NCBI GenBank assembly: GCA_006386115.1
Contig: VFIW01000059.1
Location: forward strand, 223,105 to 287,104
Direction of reading: 5' to 3'
From: Globisporangium splendens
Taxonomy: Eukaryota; Oomycota; Peronosporomycetes; Pythiales; Pythiaceae
DNA: 64,000 bases
Shown here piece after piece: positions 40,433-52,182 of this stretch. The notes beneath the pieces are model-generated. The model searched no databases. It worked only from the letters and a program-made list of their open reading frames with translations, and had not been told where the DNA came from. The stretch's first letter is position 1; each line of letters starts with the position of its first letter. The position numbers and the translations under genes were made by a program.

Positions 40433-42235
40433 TTAATCGTCAAAGCACCACCCTTCAAACTTGTTTGTTGTTTGCGTAAGTAGCACGTTTTCAATCAATT
40501 CGTGGCAGGCTGTTAGGTACGACTCGGCAGCGCGCATCATGAAATCCGTCATGTCGCCGACTTTCGGGTGGTCTGAGCCCATGATCGGCGTGTACGTGTA
40601 GCACACTTGCAGCAACGAATAGTTTTCGTCTGGGATGGTCTTCAGTCGCTTGGTGATGATATAACCCGCCACACGGAATGACACCCCGGTCAACAGCTCC
40701 TCTGCGAGCTCCACGGGGTAGAAATGCGTCCGAAACACGATCACGATGCGGTCTTCTTCGAAATAGCGCCGCAGCGCCTTTTTCACGCCGATGTTCGCGG
40801 TCGTGTCTTTCACATGAATCTCAACGCTGTAATTCTCTACAATCGTGTCTTCGGTCACGTCCACATTCTTGTGTTCGACGACAGCATATCACAACAGGAT
40901 CATCAGCAAACAATCGTCACCATCCCACCGCACAGCTATGGAAATGCTTTCTCAGCTCACCTTGGCGAAGTTAAACTTGTAGAAGCGATGGGGAATGTTT
41001 TGCTTTCGGAAGACAAAGTGAGTCCACGCCGCCGCACCGGTGGAATGCATGTCGAATGGAAGCACGCTGCTCGAGCATATCTGCAGCGAGACACTTCCCG
41101 TGTTGCGGTTGGTTAGGATGCGCGCATTCCTGTACTTTCCCTCTTGATGTGTGAGACCCATTTCTCGCAAGACCGTGTCCACCATGGCATAGGTCTCGTC
41201 CAAGCCAGCGAGTAGTTCGTCAAAGATCTCAGCGTCTGTGCGTCCTGCTGCGGTCAACAGACCACTGACTCGGCGATTGAAGTTGCCTAGGATGGACTTT
41301 TCAAACTCCTGCACACATCACACACACGAACGGGGTTAGTCATGAGGTCTTTCTTCCACATGAGCAAAACCACGAGACATTACCTGTGAGATCGATCTTC
41401 GCTGGAGCATCTTTTCCCAACGTTTCGCGACTTTCAGTTGGTCTTCGAGCACGAGTTTCAGCCGAATGTTCTCGCGTTCGGCTTTAGTTCGAGCGTGGCG
41501 TTGGCGCATGGCGACATCTCGCCACACATTTCGTGGCACTGGAACCAACTTTTGCTCTGAAGTGAGTCCAAAACTTGCACATATGTTACCTTTGGTGAGT
41601 CCTGGATCGTCGGCACTCGGATACAAGAATTCTCGACCAGAAGCAGAGTCTGCGTTTAGGAGATGCGGCACACTGCCTTTCCCCACAGTCGTTTCCGCTT
41701 GGAGCGCCTTGAGCTTCGCACTCAGCGTTTGCACAGTATTCCGCAAGTACACGATCTCATCTCGGCGCTCGTCGCGGGCTTTGTTCGGATTCCACTGGCG
41801 CTTCTTTCGTTTTGTCGGGTTCGTACTTGGTGGCGCCGTGTCGTTTTGTGGCGACAAGGAGACTATCTCGCGGTCTTTCACATGCACCAACGCAGCATCA
41901 TTCGCCACAGAACCAAAGCCCAGCGGATTCCATTCGGACATGCTCTCGGGCACTCTCATTACACTGCTGTCGCCATCGTCCTCATCGCCAGCGCCTTCAA
42001 GTGGGAGCAGGATCTCCACCAGAAAGTCATTCACGACACCCGCTTCACCAGCGTATGCCGCTTGCACATCGTCGACACCGGAGAGCGCAGCAGATGCAGC
42101 AGCAGGAGGAGGCCGACCGTGTGCGCGCAGATCTGGTTCGTCCGCACTCCAGTCTGGCGCTGGGAGCGCGTCTACGAACGCGAGCACGTCGCGGAACGCA
42201 TCTCCCTCGACCGCTTCGTCAGTCGGCGTCTCCAT
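40433..42235 (-). CDS. bZIP-like / M96-family-type protein, paralogue 4 (3 exons)
   Basis: Minus-strand exons 42235-41384, 41308-40961 and 40867-40433, about 544 aa. The start at METPTDEAV is chosen over an upstream in-frame Met (42277) because it aligns with the start of paralogue 2. Exon 1 carries NPNKARDERRDEIVYL and ERENIRLKLVLEDQLK; the later exons carry the family domain. Over the last 228 residues or so of exon 1 I count about eight differences from paralogue 2, but upstream and downstream sequences are unrelated. It is the only family member in this orientation and is divergent from paralogue 5, with 383 bp between the start codons. Confidence 0.87.
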
Positions 42236-42618
42236 TATTTGACGGCTGGTTGCACTTTCGTCACTACAAACAAGCAAACAAACAAACCATCAGCGCCAAA
42301 CTCGGTATTTTCCAAATTCAGAATCAAATAGGTACGAAAATCTGAGTTTGTTATTGTGTCGATAGTGCTGAAAGTATGCAATTTCCGAGTCTTTGCATTC
42401 TGCTCATCACTGAGCCAGGCGATACACGTTTGTTGCCACACGAACTTTCTCCCAATATCGGTAACGATGTGCGAAGTTATTTATTGCAAGCAATGCACAT
42501 CGTATGTTATTTATAAATGTTTCTTTGCAGCTAGTCTGATGCTGATGCAAGTGCACATGTGATAAGAACCGCACCTCCTTTTCTGACGCGTTTTGTCGTC
42601 GACAGATAAAGTGGCACA
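42236..42618. promoter_or_regulatory. Divergent promoter region between paralogues 4 and 5
   Basis: 383 bp separate the two opposite start codons. It contains a CAAA-rich run near 42266-42288 on the plus strand, but no clear initiator on either strand. Both promoters must lie here. Confidence 0.45.
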
Positions 42619-44299
42619 ATGACCGAAGGTGACGACGACGCCGTGCTGCAGGCGATGCTCGCGTTCGTGGACGAGTACGACGCGGGAGCTGCCGCGGAAG
42701 AGCTGCGCGGAGGTCAACAACAGCAGCAGCAGCAACGCCAGCTTGGAGACCGATCGCATCGCAAGGATGGTCTCACATTGTCTCTTGAGCCCCGACTCAG
42801 CGAGGAGCTGCGTGCTGTTGACGGCGTCTTGGTGGATGAGCACACTCTACACTCGCTGATCAGTGACGAAGATGCGCCTCCCTCGGACACAGGTTGCCAG
42901 CCTTCGTTCACGTCGCCATTGCGACAAGGTGGCTATAGTGATGAGACGGCGATGCAGGCTCGAGACGAGCCGAAGAAGAACAAGAAGCCGGGGAACCCGA
43001 ACAAGGCCCGAGACGAGCGCCGAGATGAGATCCTGTATCTGCGCAAGAAGGTGTCGGAGCTGGAGGTTCAGCTAGATAGCGTCAAGCGGAAACGACCGCG
43101 CGTTGAAAGCGGGATAGTAGAACAGTCGCACTCGGCACCTTCGCCACCGTTACAGCAAGAGACCGCAATAGTAGAGCATCAACGACAAGCTGTTCATCCT
43201 GCCGTAGTGGAAGTGTGGAAAGCTATTGCCAACCGCCAGAGCGACGCGCGCACGCAGGCTGAGCGAGAGAACATCCGCTTGAAGCTCGTGCTCGAGCAGC
43301 AGATCAAGCTCGCAAAGAGCCTGGAGAAGCTGCTGAGAAACAAATCGTCAACAAAGGTGAGCTGCATCATCAGTGGGATGAGGATGCGATCTTTTGCATA
43401 TGGCACTTATTATATGTATTATGTGTGTGTGTGCTAATTTGTTACCAGGACGCGGAGAAATGTGTCCCTGATCGTCGCCTTTACGGTCTCTACACCTCGA
43501 TGGCGACGGAGCAAAGCGATGCTGAAATATTTGACGACCTCATATCGGGTCTCGACCAATCGTATGCCCAAGTCGACTCTGTCTTTCAAGGAAACGGACT
43601 TGCAAGCAGGGAAACGGAGCTCAGCGATGCGCGGATGCGCTTTGACGCGTCCTCAGGCATGTGCCTCGAGATTTTCGCCAACAAAGTGCTGCCGTTTGGT
43701 ATGCATGCGGTCGCGAATACTGCGTGGCAGCATTTCATCTTTGGGAAGCAGCGTACGCCGTCGCGATTCTATGACTACATCTCCAGCGTACCCGTACGTG
43801 CTATGTGATGTGTACAGGGTATTCAGACAGAGCCTTTCGCCTGTTGCTGGCATTGAGTACTTACTCTCTTTATTTTGTGATGTGAGCGCAGCGTGCGGAC
43901 ACGACGGATGATACTATTGTCGAAAACTTCAACATGGAGCTTCATGCGAAGAACACGAGCGGGTACTTCCGTGTTAAGCAAGTGTTTCGACGCTACGTGG
44001 AGGAAACGCGCGTTGTGTTTGTGCTGCGCACGGTCTTCTTCCCAGTGACAGTGGGCGACGACCGGATGACTGACGTGTGCTTTCGCGACACCGGGTATAT
44101 CGTGGTCAAGCGCGCGACGAAGGTGCCTGGGGACAACTTCTCGCTTCTGCAAACGAGCTACAACTATACGTCATTGGTAGGTGACGACCACCCGAAAGTC
44201 GGCGTCGTCACGGACTTCATGCTGCGTGCGACCGAGGCGAATATCGTGGCGAGCCACCAAATGATCGAGAACGTGTTGCTACTCGCACACTCGCAATGA
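42619..44299 (+). CDS. bZIP-like / M96-family-type protein, paralogue 5 (3 exons)
   Basis: Exons 42619-43356, 43449-43793 and 43892-44299, about 496 aa. Exon 2 could instead end at 43787; GTACGT at 43794 is the better donor but adds two residues. Exon 1 is shorter than in the other members: an acidic start, a Gln run (about residues 34-41), basic segment NPNKARDERRDEILYLRKKVSELEVQL near residue 127 and AERENIRLKLVLEQQIKLAK. Exons 2 and 3: DAEIFDDLISGLDQSYAQVDSVF, LPFGMHAVANTAWQHF, HQMIENVLLL. A 266-bp tract of exon 2 is almost identical to paralogue 6. Confidence 0.83.
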
Positions 44300-44956
44300 G
44301 TAAGTGGGTTCGCGCCAGGAAACAGCAGCTCCGTCACTCTGGGAGGTTGACTCGCTGGTCATCTCAACACAAAGAGCAGCCGATGTTTGCTGCTGCGCAA
44401 TGACTTGGGAAGAACTACAGTGCAGTGTTGAGGAAGGCTCAAGTACGACAAACTCTTTAATGGTCAGATGTCATTGAGGCTTCAAATCACTTTTGCAAAT
44501 CCTTAGCGGATTGAACTAACGCGTCAGCCTTCGCTCGTATGGCCATCAGAGGTGTCGTTCTGTCGAAGAGCACAACAGGGGTCATTTGTCGATGCTCGGA
44601 GTCGCAGCAGTGTGCGAGTTGTGCTTCCTTCAACGTTCAAAATCCGCCTTAGGGAGTGCTGCTCTACAGCTGGGTGTTTACGCCTTGATGACCTATATTG
44701 TGCCTCTCTTTCTATCGCGACGGCCAATCGAAATTGGGTACTTTTGTGATCGTGCACTCTCGCACTGGTGCTGCATGAGTCTCCATCAACTGGGCAAACA
44801 AATTTGTCGTCTTCGAGAAGTCATCATGAATGTCATCATTGCACCACTCCGACTAAGTGATTAAGTGCTATGTAATTTACCCGTCATTTAACTTTGTGTT
44901 CTTTCCTGATTGCTGTCTGGTGCAGCAAACAAAATCTGTTCTTGCACGCTCAGTTG
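44300..44956. other. Intergenic region between paralogues 5 and 6
   Basis: No gene supported. A candidate initiator (CCGTCATTTAACTTTGTG) lies at about 44881-44898, some 60-75 bp upstream of the next ATG. Confidence 0.4.
44881..44898 (+). promoter_or_regulatory. Candidate oomycete initiator-like site, paralogue 6
   Basis: TCATTT followed by AACTTTG resembles the oomycete core promoter and stands at a plausible distance from the ATG at 44957. Confidence 0.3.
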
Positions 44957-46715
44957 ATGTCGACCGAAAGGGAAACGACGGCCGAAGGCGACGACGCCGT
45001 GCTGCGAGCGACGTTCGCGTTCTTGGACGCGTTCCCAGTGACCCCGCCGTCCGAGTGGCGCGAGAACCACGCGGTCGCTGCGGTCGCGTCTCCGCTTCAG
45101 CAGCGACGATATGGAGACCAGGAGCACGACGCAAGTCTCACGTTGCCAATTGACCACGAACCGCGAGCTCATCCCCACGTCTTAATCGATGAGAGCACTC
45201 TCCAGTCCCTGGTTGGAAATGCGAGTGGTGGAGCTGGGATCGCTCCTGATACAGGACATGCGCCATTATTGCCCTCGTCGCCATCGCAACCGCTAGTAGG
45301 ATGTGGCGTTGACGCGGTCTCCGCGATGCAGGTTCCCGAGCCAAAAAAGAAGAAGAAGCCAAGGTCGTGGAACCCAAACAAAGCCCGGAATGAGCGCAAA
45401 GATGAGATCCTGTATCTGCGCAAGAAGGCATCCGAGCTGGAGATTCAACTCGATGACATCAAGCGAAGGCGACCAGAGACCGGGAGCTTCATCGAGTCGT
45501 CACACTCTCTCCAGGACGTTTCCGCGATCGCAGAACGTGGCATGCAACACAGAAAGACGGAGATTCATCCTGCTATCTTGGGAGTGTGGAAAGGTATCGT
45601 CAGCCGCCAGAGCGTCGCTCGCACGCAGGCTGAGCGAGAGAACGTTCGCTTGAAACTCGTGCTCGAACAACAGCTCAAACTCGCGAAAAGCCTGGAGGAA
45701 ATGCTGAAACACAAATCGTCGACGCAGGTGAGCCGCCTTCCTGAGATTGCATGCAGGGATGTATTTCACGACCGCGAGTATGGCATTTGGGTGCGTTTGT
45801 TGATCAGGACGTGGAGCAATGTGTCATGGATAGACGCTTTTACAGTTTGTACTCATTGAACACAACGAAACATGCCGATGCTGAAATATTTGACGACCTC
45901 ATATCGGGTCTCGACCAATCGTATGCCCAAGTCGACTCTGTCTTTCAAGGAAACGGACTTGCAAGCAGGGAAACGGAGCTCAGCGATGCGCGGATGCGCT
46001 TTGACGCGTCCTCAGACATGTGCCTCGAGATTTTCGCCAACAAAGTGCTGCCGTTTGGTATGCATGCGGTCGCGAATGCTGCGTGGCAGCATTTCATCTT
46101 TGGGAAGCAGCGTACGCCGTCGCGATTCTATGACTACATCTTCTCGTCGGTACGCGTTCTTTTCAGTTTCTTCGCTTGCAGTTGCTGGTTCGGTTGACTT
46201 TAACACGATGTGCTTACTTTACGCAGCATACTGGCGCAACAGACGACACGATCGTCGAAAATTTCAACATGGAGCTTCATGCGAAGAACACGAGCGGGTA
46301 CTTCCGTGTTAAGCAAGTGTTTCGCCGCTACGTGGAGGAAACACGCATCGTGATCGTGTCCCGCTCGATCTTTTTCCCTGTGCAAGTGGCGGGCGTGGCG
46401 ATGACCGATGTGTGTTTTCGTAGCACAGCGTATGTTGTAGTCAAGCGTCCACTAAAGACGACGATGAAGATGCAACCCGAACTCGACTGCTCGCTGCTGC
46501 AAACGAGCTACAACTACACGTCGCTGGTCGGCGACGACCACCCGAAAGTCGGCGTCGTCACGGACTTTATGCTGCGCGCGACCGAGGCGAACATCCGAGC
46601 GCGCCACCAAATGATCGAGAACGTGCTGCTGCTTTCAAACTCGCAATCAAAAAGTGGGTTTTTACCAGGAGATGGATTCGATGCCTGCAGGTGTCCGTCA
46701 GGAGAGAGTCGATAA
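44957..46715 (+). CDS. bZIP-like / M96-family-type protein, paralogue 6 (3 exons)
   Basis: Exons 44957-45727, 45808-46149 and 46227-46715, about 533 aa. Start MSTERETTAEGDDAVL aligns with paralogue 5. Exon 1 has the basic segment NPNKARNERKDEILYLRKKASELEIQL near residue 138 (R-to-K change in the basic part) and AERENVRLKLVLEQQLKLAK. Exon 2 is nearly identical to that of paralogue 5. Exon 3 has a short insertion (KTTMKMQPELD) and a C-terminal extension of about 25 residues beyond the usual IENVLLL end. Intron 2 has a GT-AG pair at 46150/46226. Confidence 0.83.
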
Positions 46716-47091
46716 GCGAAGAGCTCAAAATTGGACGCCAGAACCTACAACCTTCTCGACTGAACCACGAAAGAAGAAGGTAGCCTTTGGAATGTGAAAT
46801 ACGGCTATTTTTGCTGCAAGTTATCCTACAGATCAAATTGATCCGTCACCCATTAAACTTGCCGTGTATTGTGTTAACCCTTCAATTTTAGATCTTGCAA
46901 CACACTATGTTGTCAAAGTAAATGATATATATGGTTTTAGAAAATGAATTCACAAACCTTATTCGTGCAAACTTGTAAAATTAATGCAGTCGCACAAAAA
47001 TGCACATTCGCAGTTTGCACACCCAACAACTGAGACCACGCTTGAACCAAAAGAAAACTGGCGACAGGCACACCACATGTGAACACCGGAA
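46716..47091. other. AT-rich intergenic region and 5' region of paralogue 7
   Basis: No gene. A stretch of markedly AT-rich sequence (46800-46990) precedes a good initiator-like site at 47003-47016. Confidence 0.45.
47003..47016 (+). promoter_or_regulatory. Candidate oomycete initiator-like site, paralogue 7
   Basis: CACATTCGCAGTTT fits the pattern CATTY, two bases, CA then TTT, about 76 bp before the ATG at 47092. Confidence 0.4.
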
Positions 47092-48872
47092 ATGGACGCG
47101 AACCACGCAGAGCAGAGCGCGGTGCTGGCGGCGACACTCGCGTTTGTCGACGCCTTCGAGTCGCCGCGCAGTGACGAAGAGCACGCTTCGCCCGTCGACG
47201 ACGACGCGCAGCAGCCACGACGCAGTAGCGACGCCACGGCGGAGCGAACGGAGGAGGAGCTGATGGTCGAGCTGCTGCTCCCCCTCGAGGACGAAGAAGT
47301 GTGGACGCCGGACGACGGAGTGGAGGCTGCAGATGCTGGAGCTTCAAGAGAAAGTTGTAGTCTACGGGACGAAGCTGTGCTTTCAACTAGTCCAGTATCA
47401 AGCGAGCAGTCGTTCGTATCGCCTTCAACGGAGCTGCATTCGCAGCCACACCAGCCTCAGCAGCCGGCGCGCCATTTGGCGCCAAAGCCAGCGTTGACAC
47501 AAAAGAAGAAGAAGCGGTCGCTTTCGTGGAACCCGAATAGAGCGCGCGATGAACGCAGGGACGAACTTGTGTATCTGCGCGGCAAAGTCGTCGAGTTGAA
47601 TGCGAAACTGGACGAGATGCGCGCCAAGACACAGCGTCGACTCGACGAGGAAGCGTCCTCGTTGCTGCCAGTGCCGGGAGATCAAGAGTGCGAGTACTTG
47701 ACCGAGGAAGAGTCGATTCTGCACATGAGCAGTGCGTTCACGCATCCTGGTGAAAAAATCTTACACCTTCAACAGCAGCCACAACCAGAGCCACAGCAGC
47801 AACACCCCACTTTGCGCGGAGTCTGGCGGGAGATTGCGATCCGGCAAAACCGAGAGCGCGAAAGAGCGGAACGCGAGAACATCCGCTTGAAACTCGTGCT
47901 CGAAGACCAGCTCAAAATCGCCAAAAGCTGGGAAAAGCTGCTGCAGCGGAAAGCGACGACTCAGGTACGAGACTGACCACGCCAAATGGCATTGTTGTGG
48001 ATCCCCTTATTGAACATTTTACTGTCTAGGAAATGGAGAAATTGATTGTCGGAAAACGCCGACATCACAAGTACCCACCAACAGCGGATCGCACGGACGC
48101 AGAGATCTTTGAAGACCTCTTGACTGGCATTGACAAAGCGTATGCCAATATGGAGGCAGTCTTTACCGCAAATGGTCTCGCCAATTTGGAAGGTGCATAC
48201 AATGATGCGCGTATCCGATCCGACCGATCCAGAGGCATTATGTACCTGGAGATCTGTTCGAGCCGTGTGCTGCCGTTCGACGTGCACTCAACTGGTACTG
48301 CAGCATGGAATCACTTTGTGTATGGTCGACAAAAAGTGCCCGCTCGGTACTACGATTTTACGTTCACAAAGGTATGAGAATGCGCTCTGTTAGCTGTGCT
48401 AAAGTGTATCATATTTGAGTAGCTGACGTTGACTGGACCATTTTGCTAGAATGTGGATGTGACAGAAGACACATTCGTCGAGAGTTTCAATCTGGAGCTT
48501 CACGCTAAGAGCACGGCTGCGCATCTTCGCGTGAAAAAAGCGATGCGGCGGTATGTGGAAGAAAATCGCATCGTGATCGTGTTTCGAACGATTTTCTATC
48601 AGGTGGAACTCGCGGACGAGCCGTTGTCGGGTGTGTGTTTCCGTGTCACGGGGTACATCGTCGTGAAGCGACCGACAACTATCCCAGGCAGCTTTTCCTT
48701 GCTGCAGATATGCTACATTTACACGCCGATCGTGGGGACAGACCATCCAAAAGTAGGTGCGATGACCGAGTTCTTGTTGCGGACAACAGAAGCGAATCTC
48801 ACGACGAGTCATCAGTTAATCGAGAACGTGCTGCTGGAGCAGGCAGCCAAGCAAAAAGTTGACATGGAGTGA
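47092..48872 (+). CDS. bZIP-like / M96-family-type protein, paralogue 7 (3 exons)
   Basis: Exons 47092-47964, 48030-48371 and 48450-48872, about 545 aa. Exon 1: acidic N-terminus with an ELMVELLLPLEDEE motif shared with other members, basic segment NPNRARDERRDELVYLRGKVVELNAKL near residue 147, a Gln/Pro-rich spacer (QQPQPEPQQQ) and AERENIRLKLVLEDQLKIAK. Exon 2: DAEIFEDLLTGIDKAYANMEAVF and LPFDVHSTGTAAWNHF. Exon 3: RRYVEENRIVIVFRTIF and LIENVLLEQ. Introns are 65 and 78 bp, the shortest total in the family here. Confidence 0.87.
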
Positions 48873-49334
48873 GAGCCAAAGGGAGAGAGAGAGAGAGAAA
48901 CGAACGAGCTTGAGTTTCGTTGGGTCACGAGCACCAGTTGAAGAATACAAACTTGTGGAGAGAAACCAAGAAGGCGACTCTTTCGAAGAGTCCGAGACTC
49001 GTTGAGAAGTTGGGTGTAGCATACAACATGTCCCAGGTTCCAGCATACATTGATGAGAAGTTTGCAACCTATGATCCGAACACAATGGATGTCAACAAAT
49101 AGAAGCCTTGCTACTATTAGAAGCCCTGTGATGGTGTCAGACTTTGCAATCAGAAATAGAAGACCGACTACTATTCGTTGACATCTGTCAGGTTTGACGA
49201 AAAACTGTCTTTCCAGCTCACGGTAAAAAACAACAAAAGAAGAGTTGGAACATACCACTTACAGTATACTACAGCATATTGTTGATGGCACAGTCCAGAT
49301 CTTACGACGACATAAACAGGCAGCACAGACGCCA
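48873..49334. other. Intergenic region between paralogues 7 and 8
   Basis: A short GA run lies near 48882-48898. A 60-codon open frame (48920-49102) has no features. The start of paralogue 8 is placed at 49335; the frame is open further upstream but without an in-frame ATG. Confidence 0.45.
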
Positions 49335-51147
49335 ATGGCAGCAGCAGACGAAGGACAAGACGCAGCAGCGCGCGACGGTTTTCACGCAGCGCTCGCGCTC
49401 GCAGACGAGATCCTGGCGAGCGCACCCATTGACGGCGAGTCTGCCGAGCTTCTGCCTTCACTTGCGCTTAACGGCGACGTCGAAGACGCCGACGCCGAGT
49501 CGTTGCGTGAGCTGCTGCTCCCGCTGAAAGACGGGGCAGACTCGCTGTCGGGGCTGAGCGCGGCCTCTGCGCATGAGAATGGAACGCTCGTTTGGTCGGA
49601 GCACGCATCGGCAGCAGAAACAGCACGAGAGCCGCAGCCGTCCACTCAGTCTCCTCCAGCGCATCCAAAGCAGGAGCAAGCGCTTCAGGAAACGCGGGGA
49701 AAGGCGGCGACAACGACAGCGTCTACAGCCAAAAAGAAGCGAGTGCGCACGTGGAATCCCAACCGAGCGCGCGACGAACGTCGAAACGAGATGCTTTATT
49801 TACGCAAGAGAGTCGATGATCTGACGAAGCAACTGAACGAGATCATCAATGCCGACGAGCGCAACAAGAAGATCAAGACCGACGACGGCAGTGCGTCAAC
49901 GGAACTGGCGTGTTACAACCTGTCCACGGAGGAAGAGTCGATGCTGCGCATGAGCTCGGCGCTTCGGCAGCCGACTGAGCACGCTCTAGCCACTCGACAC
50001 AAACCAGGCGAACCGCATCCAGACGTAAAGTATGTGTGGCGCGATATCGCGACGCGCCAAAAGCAGGCGCGCATGCACGCAGAACGAGAGAACGTTCGCT
50101 TGCGGCTCGTGCTCGAAGATCAGCTCAAAATCGCGAAAAGCTGGGAGAAAATGCTGCACCGCAAGCAGGCCACACACGTAGGCACCTCTGTTTTCTATGA
50201 GGATTGCATTCTCTCGCTGCGGCTGAAGCTGATCACTTTGCTTGTTTGCGGTTACTTTGAGCAGGTTATGGGGAATTTCATTCGCGATAACCGGCGCCAT
50301 CCCGAGTATCTCCAGACACCTGAGCGCACCGAGGCCGAGATCTTTGAGGATCTCTTAACCGGCATCGACAGTTCGTACGCCGAGCTCGATGCCGCCTTTG
50401 CTGCAAACGGCCTGGACAAGATAGAGGACGTCTACAGCGATGCGCGCATTCGGACCGACCGCTCGACTGGGGTCATTTACCTAGAGATTTGTTCCAGCAA
50501 AGTTCTACCTTTCGACATTCACTCGACCGGCACTGCAGCATGGAACCATTTCGTGTTTGGGCGGCAACGAGTACCCTCTCGCTTCTACGACTTTAACTTA
50601 TTTGCAAAGGTGAGAAGCAGTCTGAGTTTGTCTTGTCGAGGTTTGCTGTCTGCGCATGGGCTAATGCATCAAGAGATGCACTTGGCTTTGCATGCAGACT
50701 GTGGATGTGACTGAGGACACTATTGTGGAGAGCTTCAACCTGGAGCTCCACGCGAAGAGCACAGCGGCGCACCTGTGTGTGAGGAAAGCAATGCGGCGCT
50801 TTGTGGAAGAAGATCGGATCGTGATCGTGTTTCGAACCATTTTCTATCCTGTCGAGCTCGCCGAGGAACCGATGTCGGGCATGTGCTTTCTCGTCACAGG
50901 GTACATTGTCATCAAGCGGCCAAAAACCATTCCAGGCAACTACTCGTTGTTGCAAATGTGCTCAAAGTATACGCCGACGCTGGGCACGGACCACCCGAAA
51001 GCTGGCGTGATGACAGAGCTATTGTTGCGAACTGCCGAGGCGAATTTTGCAACGAGTCACCAGCTCATTGAGAACGTGCTACTTGAGCAAGCCATGAAGA
51101 AGGAGAACGATAAAGACAAGGTTGAAGAGGAAGCAAACTTTCATTAA
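49335..51147 (+). CDS. bZIP-like / M96-family-type protein, paralogue 8 (3 exons)
   Basis: Exons 49335-50177, 50265-50609 and 50698-51147, about 545 aa. Start MAAADEGQDAAARDGF is the first in-frame ATG. Exon 1: acidic part, basic segment NPNRARDERRNEMLYLRKRVDDLTKQL near residue 138, AERENVRLRLVLEDQLKIAK. Exon 2: EAEIFEDLLTGIDSSYAELDAAF and LPFDIHSTGTAAWNHF. Exon 3: RRFVEEDRIVIVFRTIF, LIENVLLEQAMKK and an acidic Lys/Glu tail. Intron 1 (50178-50264) is 87 bp, divisible by three and without stops, so an unspliced transcript would encode 29 extra residues. Splicing is favoured because every paralogue has an intron there. Confidence 0.87.
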
Positions 51148-51210
51148 AATGAGAACCAAGGTCGCCTACAACACTCTATAGATCTATGTGCTACACATGC
51201 ACAAGTGTTC

Positions 51211-52003
51211 TCAGTAATACAGAGAAGAACCGTGTGCGGAATTGATGCCGAAGCGCACAGGGAAGTAACAACCGAAAAAGAAATTATGACAAGCAAGAGC
51301 GTGGCCACAGCCGATGCGATGAGTGGACTTGGCTCTTGGCTTTTGCCGTGCATTTTTTCGATTGCATATTCTAGTCGATTGTATACCCCTGCTCAAACTC
51401 TCGAGACTGGCATGTTCTTTTGCGCCATTACGTTCTGGTTCGACCCAGCTCGCTGAGAATACTCGCTTCGTATTGTGCGCGTCAAATGTGTCGAGAATTG
51501 CGCTCGTATTATCAACAGGCGTTTCCAGTTGATGATACAAATCGGTGAACTCTAAAGCGCACCCGTTCCCCCGCGCTGGCCTTGGGTGATTGAGTTGTCG
51601 TTCCAACTCGTACAAGAAAACCGTGTCCTGAGTCGAAAAATATGCACAAATGTAAGTGAGGGTTAGACAACAGCATGCACGCTTCTCGCGTGGACCTGTA
51701 AAGGATTCTTCCTTTCATCCGCGTAAGCCGGCTTTCCAGTACCGCCACTTGAGCGCGTAGGTGCGAAAGCATGGTCTTCGGACTCGCGCGCTGCCGACGA
51801 CCCCATTTCACAGGCTTCACGGTGTTAGAAACTCTTTGGTGTTGGTGCTGTCCTGTTGGTGCCGTGACACATTCTCGTTGTGAACTATTGAAGAACGATG
51901 CTTGATCAGTGCTGCTGCTTCTCGAACTAGTGCCACAAGCCTCAATGAGCGCGAGAGCGTCCTCCCGAGTGGCTTCTGCGTCGTCATCCTCCAACTGCGT
52001 CAA
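51211..52003 (-). pseudogene. Divergent or decayed relative of the bZIP-like family
   Basis: The first part (52003-about 51700) encodes an acidic start (MTQLEDDDAEATREDAL) and a basic/leucine segment (KWGRRQRASPKTMLSHLRAQVAVLESRL) like the family's bZIP-like part. After a possible intron, another frame (51615-51211) contains EFTDLYHQLETPVDNTSAILDTF, which resembles the DAEIFEDLL...AYAEVDAVF motif. No exon 3 domain follows. It could be a short functional relative of a separate subfamily or a relic. I favour a relic because the donor site is poor and the domain ends early. Confidence 0.45.
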
Positions 52004-52182
52004 CAGACTCTATCATCGAGACGCCGCATTGCAAATCTGAACGCGTGCTGCTCTTGCTTGCCCTTTCTGCGAATGCGTGGCTGCTGGGATGACTGTGTGC
52101 GGAATGATGGTACTTGATCCTGGTCTCTTCTGCACAAACAGTTGGTCATACAAGTCGCGCATAAAAAGGCGACACATGTTGT

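Noticed and set aside
39880..40479. 199-codon frame between paralogues 3 and 4
   Set aside because: Part resembles old LINE sequence, and its end overlaps the last exon of paralogue 4 in antisense.
48920..49102. 60-codon frame between paralogues 7 and 8
   Set aside because: Too short, no features, and in the likely 3' untranslated region of paralogue 7.
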